NCBI RefSeq assembly: GCF_047511655.1
Contig: NC_133390.1
Location: 121,996,083-122,060,082 of the forward strand
DNA length: 64,000 nt
DNA from: Castor canadensis
Lineage: Eukaryota > Chordata > Mammalia > Rodentia > Castoridae
Direction: 5' to 3'
Shown here in pieces: positions 60,130-64,000 of this stretch. The stretch's first letter is position 1; every line of letters begins with the position of its first letter. A program made the position numbers and the translations under genes. The notes under the pieces are model-generated. The model worked only from the letters and a program-made list of their open reading frames with translations, did not search any database and was not told where the DNA came from.

Positions 60130-60714
60130 TATTACATGTAATAGATACCAAATACTGATGCTTTCCTGTTACAGGCCAAAAATATCTAGCATGTTTTAGG
60201 GGCTTCCTACATGCTAAGTAATAGTTATTTTTGAGCATTAAATTTTCTAATCTGACAACCACTGTATGAGATGGGTAGAATTGTTTATTTTAAGAAACAA
60301 TTTAACAGAGTGTTAAAATAAATTCTTAGGCTTATACTTAAGTTGTCATATTGTATTTAAATTTAAAATATAATTATTACAAATTATTTTTACAGATAGC
60401 AAAAATTAGCATATGAGCCTGTGATGTTGGTGAGATCTGTTTTAATCATAGCCATGCCATCAATTAGTGTGACCTAACTGAATTAATTCACTGATGTACA
60501 CAAAAAAATCCAGGCAAAAACAGATATTTCATGTTTACTTAAAATAGTTCAGGAAAATGAGATGATTTTAATTTTGTCATCAAATAAATATGAGTAATAT
60601 GAATATTTGTTCTAACTAATTCATCAACAAAAATTATGATGGCTTTAAATACAGTAAAACAAACCATGTTTTGGTGCCTTTAAATGTGTATATATTCTTG
60701 AAGTTAAATAAACA
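60130..60714 (+). repeat. Duplicated block Y, right copy (direct)
   Basis: It matches 24878-25735 plus 27164-27184 in the same orientation, lacking both L1 insertions of the left copy. An L1 begins where the match stops. Confidence 0.83.
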
Positions 60715-60724
60715 GGTGGAGATT

Positions 60725-60736
60725 CCAAGATGGCGG
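60725..60736 (+). promoter_or_regulatory. YY1-like site in L1 5' UTR
   Basis: 'ccaagatggcgg' lies about ten bases from the element start. In human L1 a YY1 site at the same place fixes the transcription start; the role here is inferred from that. Confidence 0.6.
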
Positions 60737-61150
60737 CTGGAGGGAGGAAGCAGAAAGCGAGCCTCCTATAGTGAAATCTTGGAGAGACGCTGGAGACACA
60801 CTTTGCAGGCATAATCACTGAGAAGAGGCATAACTTTGACTCCTCCACACCTCCAGCTGGCACAGAGAATCTCCACTTCACATTAAATGGAGAAACCATG
60901 AGGGCCCCCAGACCACCAGTCGCCTGTGCCCAGATGGCTTGAGAAGATGCAGACCAGGTGAGCTTCACAGTACCACTGTACTCCCACAGACAAGGCTGGG
61001 CCAGAGCAGCATAGCCCCCTGGACAGACTGACCTCCACTCGGGGAAAAAAGAGATACTGAGTAATAAGCAATAAGAACAATAAAGACACGTGGGAAAGAG
61101 GGTGGTGTGCCCTGAGCACTGAAGATTGGGGGAAAGGAATCCTTCCTGGG

Positions 61151-61560
61151 ACTGTAAATAAACAAGCTGAGCAAGCCAGAGAGGCTGTGGCGGGAGCGGG
61201 GGCACGCACCCAGCAACCAGGAGCAGGAAAGCTTGTGAGAGTGGCGGAGGGAGGAAAACTCCACAGGAGAGGAGGGAAGACCCACTTCCCACGTGAACTG
61301 TAAACAAACATGGTGGCTGGCAGGAGCAGCAACACCATCCAGTATTCAGGAGCAGGAAAGCTTGTGAAAGTGGCAGTGGGAGGAAAACTCCACAGGAGAG
61401 GGGGGAAGACCCACCTCCCACATGAACTATAAATAAACATGCAGGCCTGACAACATGGGTGCAGTGTCACCTTTCCCAGTGTGCTTGGAAAGGGGAAAGC
61501 TTGTAGCAGAGGCTCCTGCACAGGAGAACTCTGAGCAAACAGTCTTCAGGGTCAGGTGAG
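61151..61560 (+). repeat. Tandem units in L1 5' UTR
   Basis: Units start at 61151, 61297 and 61426, each opening 'act(g/a)taaa(t/c)aaaca'. The first two contain 'caggagcaggaaagcttgtg' and 'aactccacaggagagg'. Lengths are about 146 and 129 bases, with a diverged third unit. This recalls the monomer organisation of rodent L1 promoters. The 258- and 212-codon minus-strand open frames across this region are antisense artefacts. Confidence 0.8.
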
Positions 61561-62224
61561 TGCTAAGCTCACCCCAGAGATCTGCATAAATAATGGCGCC
61601 AGCAACAGCAGGCTGACAGCAGCGGGCAGGCAAGCCACAGCTGCAGATACCATTCTCAGAACTGTCTCCAGACTCGTTTTTTTCTTTTTCTCTCTACCCT
61701 TGATGAGAGAACAACCGATTTACACCTGCATGCTGAAAAACTTACTGAAACTGTACTGCATGTGTGTGTGTGTGTAGTTTTGTTCTACTTTATGCATCCC
61801 CTTTGATGAGACAACTACAGAACAACATCTGAGGCACCATCTCCAGGACTGGAGACTGAGACTGACACCCAAATTATTAAGACTGAAACTTCATTGCATT
61901 TGAACTTGGAGATTTTTTGGTTTTTTGGGTTTTTTTTAATTTTCTGTTTTTCATCTTATTTTAATACATTTTTATATATAGATATTACTTTCATTTACTT
62001 ATTTTTTAGTTTTATTCTTATCTTTACTTTTTTTATTTTTGATTTTCAATCCTCTCTCTGTCTCTCTAATGTCTGTTCAGCTTACTGTCAATTAGTACAC
62101 TAATGCTCCCTGTTTATACCTTTGAAACTTACTTGTCTGATACCTTGTTCTGTTTTCTCTTTCTTATCTGTGTATTTGTTTTCCCCCTTTCTTTAACTTC
62201 TTGCTTTCCGTTCATGCATTTCCA

Positions 62225-64000
62225 GGGATGCAGGGGTGGTTCAACATATGAAAATCAATAAATGTAATAAACTACATTAACAGAAGCAAAGACAAAAACC
62301 ACTTGATCATCTCAATAGATGCAGAAAAAGCCTTTGATAAGATCCAACACCATTTCATGATAAAAGCTCTAAGAAAACTAGGAATAGAAGGCAAGTACCT
62401 CAACATTATAAAAGCTATATATGACAAACCTACAGCCAGCATTATACTTAATGGAGAAAAACTGAAACCATTCCCTCTAAAATCAGGAACCAGACAAGGA
62501 TGCCCACTATCCCCACTCATATTCAACATAGTACTGGAATTCCTAGCCAGAGCAATTAGGCAAGAAGAAGGAATAAAAGGAATATAAATAGGTAAAGAAA
62601 ATGTCAAAATATCCCTATTTGCAGATGACATGATCCTATACCTTAAAGACCCAAAAAACTCTGCTCAGAAGCTTTGAGACATCATCAATAGCTATTGCAG
62701 GTAATAGGATATAAAATCAACCTAGAAAAATCATTAGCATTTCTATACACTAACAATGAGCAAACTGAAAAAGAGTGTATGAAAACAATTCCATTTACAA
62801 TAGCCTCAAAAAAAATCAAATACCTAGGTGTAAACCTAACAAAAGATGTGAATGACCTCTACAAGGAAAACTATACACTTCTGAAGAAAGAGATTGAGGA
62901 AGACTGTAGAAAGTGGAGAGATCTCCCATGCTCATGGATTGGTAGAATCAACACAGTAAAAATGTCTATACTCCCAAAAGTAATCTACATGTTTAATGCA
63001 ATTCTCATTAAAATTCCCCTGACATTTTTTAAAGAGATTGAAAAATCTACCGTGAAATTTATATGGAAACACAAGAGGCCACAAATATCCAAGGCAATAC
63101 TCAATCAAAAGAACAATGCAGGAGGTATCACAATACCTGACTTCAAACTACATTACAAAGCAAGAACAATAAAAACAGCATGGTACTGGCACAAAAACAG
63201 ACATAAAGACTAGTGGAACAGAATAGAGGACCCAGATATGAAGCCACACAACTATAACCAACTTGTCTTTGACAAAGGAGCTAAAAATATATGATGGAGA
63301 AATTGCAGCCTCTTCAACAAAAACTGCTGGGAAAACTGGTTAGCAGTCTGCAAAAAACTGAAACTAGATCCATGTGTATCACCCTTTGCCAATATTAACT
63401 CAAAATGGATCAAGGATCTTAATATCAGACTCCAAACTCTAAAGTTGATACAGAAAGAGTAAGAGTAACTCTGGAGTTAGTAGATACAGGTAAGAACTTT
63501 CTCAACGAAACCCCAGTAGCACAGCAACTAAGAGATAGCATAGATAAATGGGACCTCATAAACCTAAAAAGCTTCTGTTCATCAAAAGAAATGGTCTCTA
63601 AACTGAAGAGAACACCCACAGAGTGGGAGAAAATATTTGCCAACTATACATCAGACAAAGGACTGATAACCAGAATATACAGGGAACTTAAAAAACTAAA
63701 TTCTCCCAAAACTAATGAACCAATAAAGAAATGGACAAGTGAACTAAATAGAACTTTCTCAAAAGAAGAAATTCAAGTGGCCAAAAAACACATGAAAAAA
63801 TGCTCGCCATCTCTAGCAATAAAGGAAATGCAAATTAAAACCACACTAAGATTCCACCTCACCCCTGTTAGAATAGCCAACATTAGCAACACCACCAACA
63901 ACAGGTGTTGGAGAGGATAAGGGGAAAAAGGAACCCTCTTACACTGTTGGTGGAAATGTAAACTAGTACAACCACTCTGGAAAAAAATTTGGAGGCTACT
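62225..64000 (+). pseudogene. L1 ORF2, 3' half (RT to near C-terminus), broken
   Basis: Open fragments at 62303-62587 ([26 protein letters not shown]), 62695-63213 ([31 protein letters not shown]) and 63591-63920 follow the normal L1 order. The catalytic box at 62618-62629 is the canonical F-A-D-D, unlike two other L1 copies in this window. Stops at about 62585 and 62678 and a frameshift near 63420 break the frame. This is the best-preserved RT segment here. Confidence 0.88.

Larger units (their letters stand above)
60715..64000 (+). mobile_element. L1 with 5' UTR and internal deletion, running off the window
   Basis: The element begins with a GC-rich 5' UTR (60715-62220) and then jumps to the RT region of ORF2 at about 62225 ('ccagggatgcaggggtggtt'). 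ORF1 and the first half of ORF2 are missing. The end lies beyond 64000. Both the YY1-like motif and tandem units in the 5' UTR fit an L1 promoter. Confidence 0.82.

Noticed and set aside
61200-61440. CRISPR-like spaced repeats
   Set aside because: The repeats are contiguous 130-146-base L1 promoter units in a mammalian genome, without short direct repeats and spacers.
60645-61521. Minus-strand open frames of 258 and 212 codons, the longest in the window
   Set aside because: They lie antisense across the GC-rich tandem-repeat 5' UTR of an L1. The repeats make both frames, and the proteins are low-complexity Ser/Pro/Leu with no domain.

Overview
The window looks like non-genic mammalian DNA, very probably from a rodent. 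It is AT-rich and almost entirely built of interspersed repeats: L1 retrotransposons of several ages, and composite SINEs with a tRNA-like half carrying a GTTCAAAC-type B box. It also holds two class II (betaretrovirus-like) endogenous proviruses, a hAT-type DNA transposon relic and a U6 snRNA pseudogene. The SINE structure (a B1/7SL-like left part plus an ID-like right part) and the G-rich L1 3' UTR suggest a beaver or kangaroo-rat type lineage, but the species is a guess. No complete host gene is visible.

Layout. 1-2.8 kb: a possible last coding exon (open from the window edge to a stop at 104-106) followed by a long AT-rich stretch with two AATAAA signals. 3.6-22.5 kb: SINEs, L1 fragments (one 5'-inverted L1 nested in an ancient L1), a degraded LTR-like element and unique AT-rich DNA. 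22.6-27.2 kb: the left copy of a diverged duplication, carrying two later L1 insertions. 27.3-35.4 kb: provirus A on the minus strand. 35.4-39.2 kb: a spacer with L1 remnants and a minus-strand candidate signal-peptide exon. 39.2-53.9 kb: provirus B on the plus strand, split in env by a near full-length antisense L1 (46.4-53.2 kb). 54-55 kb: an ancient L1 fused to a U6 pseudogene. 55.3-60.7 kb: the right copy of the duplication, mostly inverted and interrupted by an L1. 60.7 kb to the end: an L1 with an intact-looking promoter region but an internal deletion, running off the window.

The proviruses show the betaretroviral order LTR - Lys-type PBS - splice donor - gag (MA, CA with major homology region, NC zinc knuckles) - dUTPase/protease with G-patch - RT/RNase H/integrase - env - PPT - LTR. 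Both carry many stops and frameshifts and neither can encode a complete protein set. They lie back to back, 5' LTRs facing each other across 3.7 kb. At several diagnostic sites the two 5' LTRs resemble each other, and so do the two 3' LTRs. That points to duplication of one integrated provirus, or gene conversion between the copies, rather than two independent integrations. The duplicated flanking DNA supports a complex local inverted duplication.

All comparisons were made by eye. Boundaries of old repeats are approximate (tens of bases), and percentages are deliberately not given where they were not counted.
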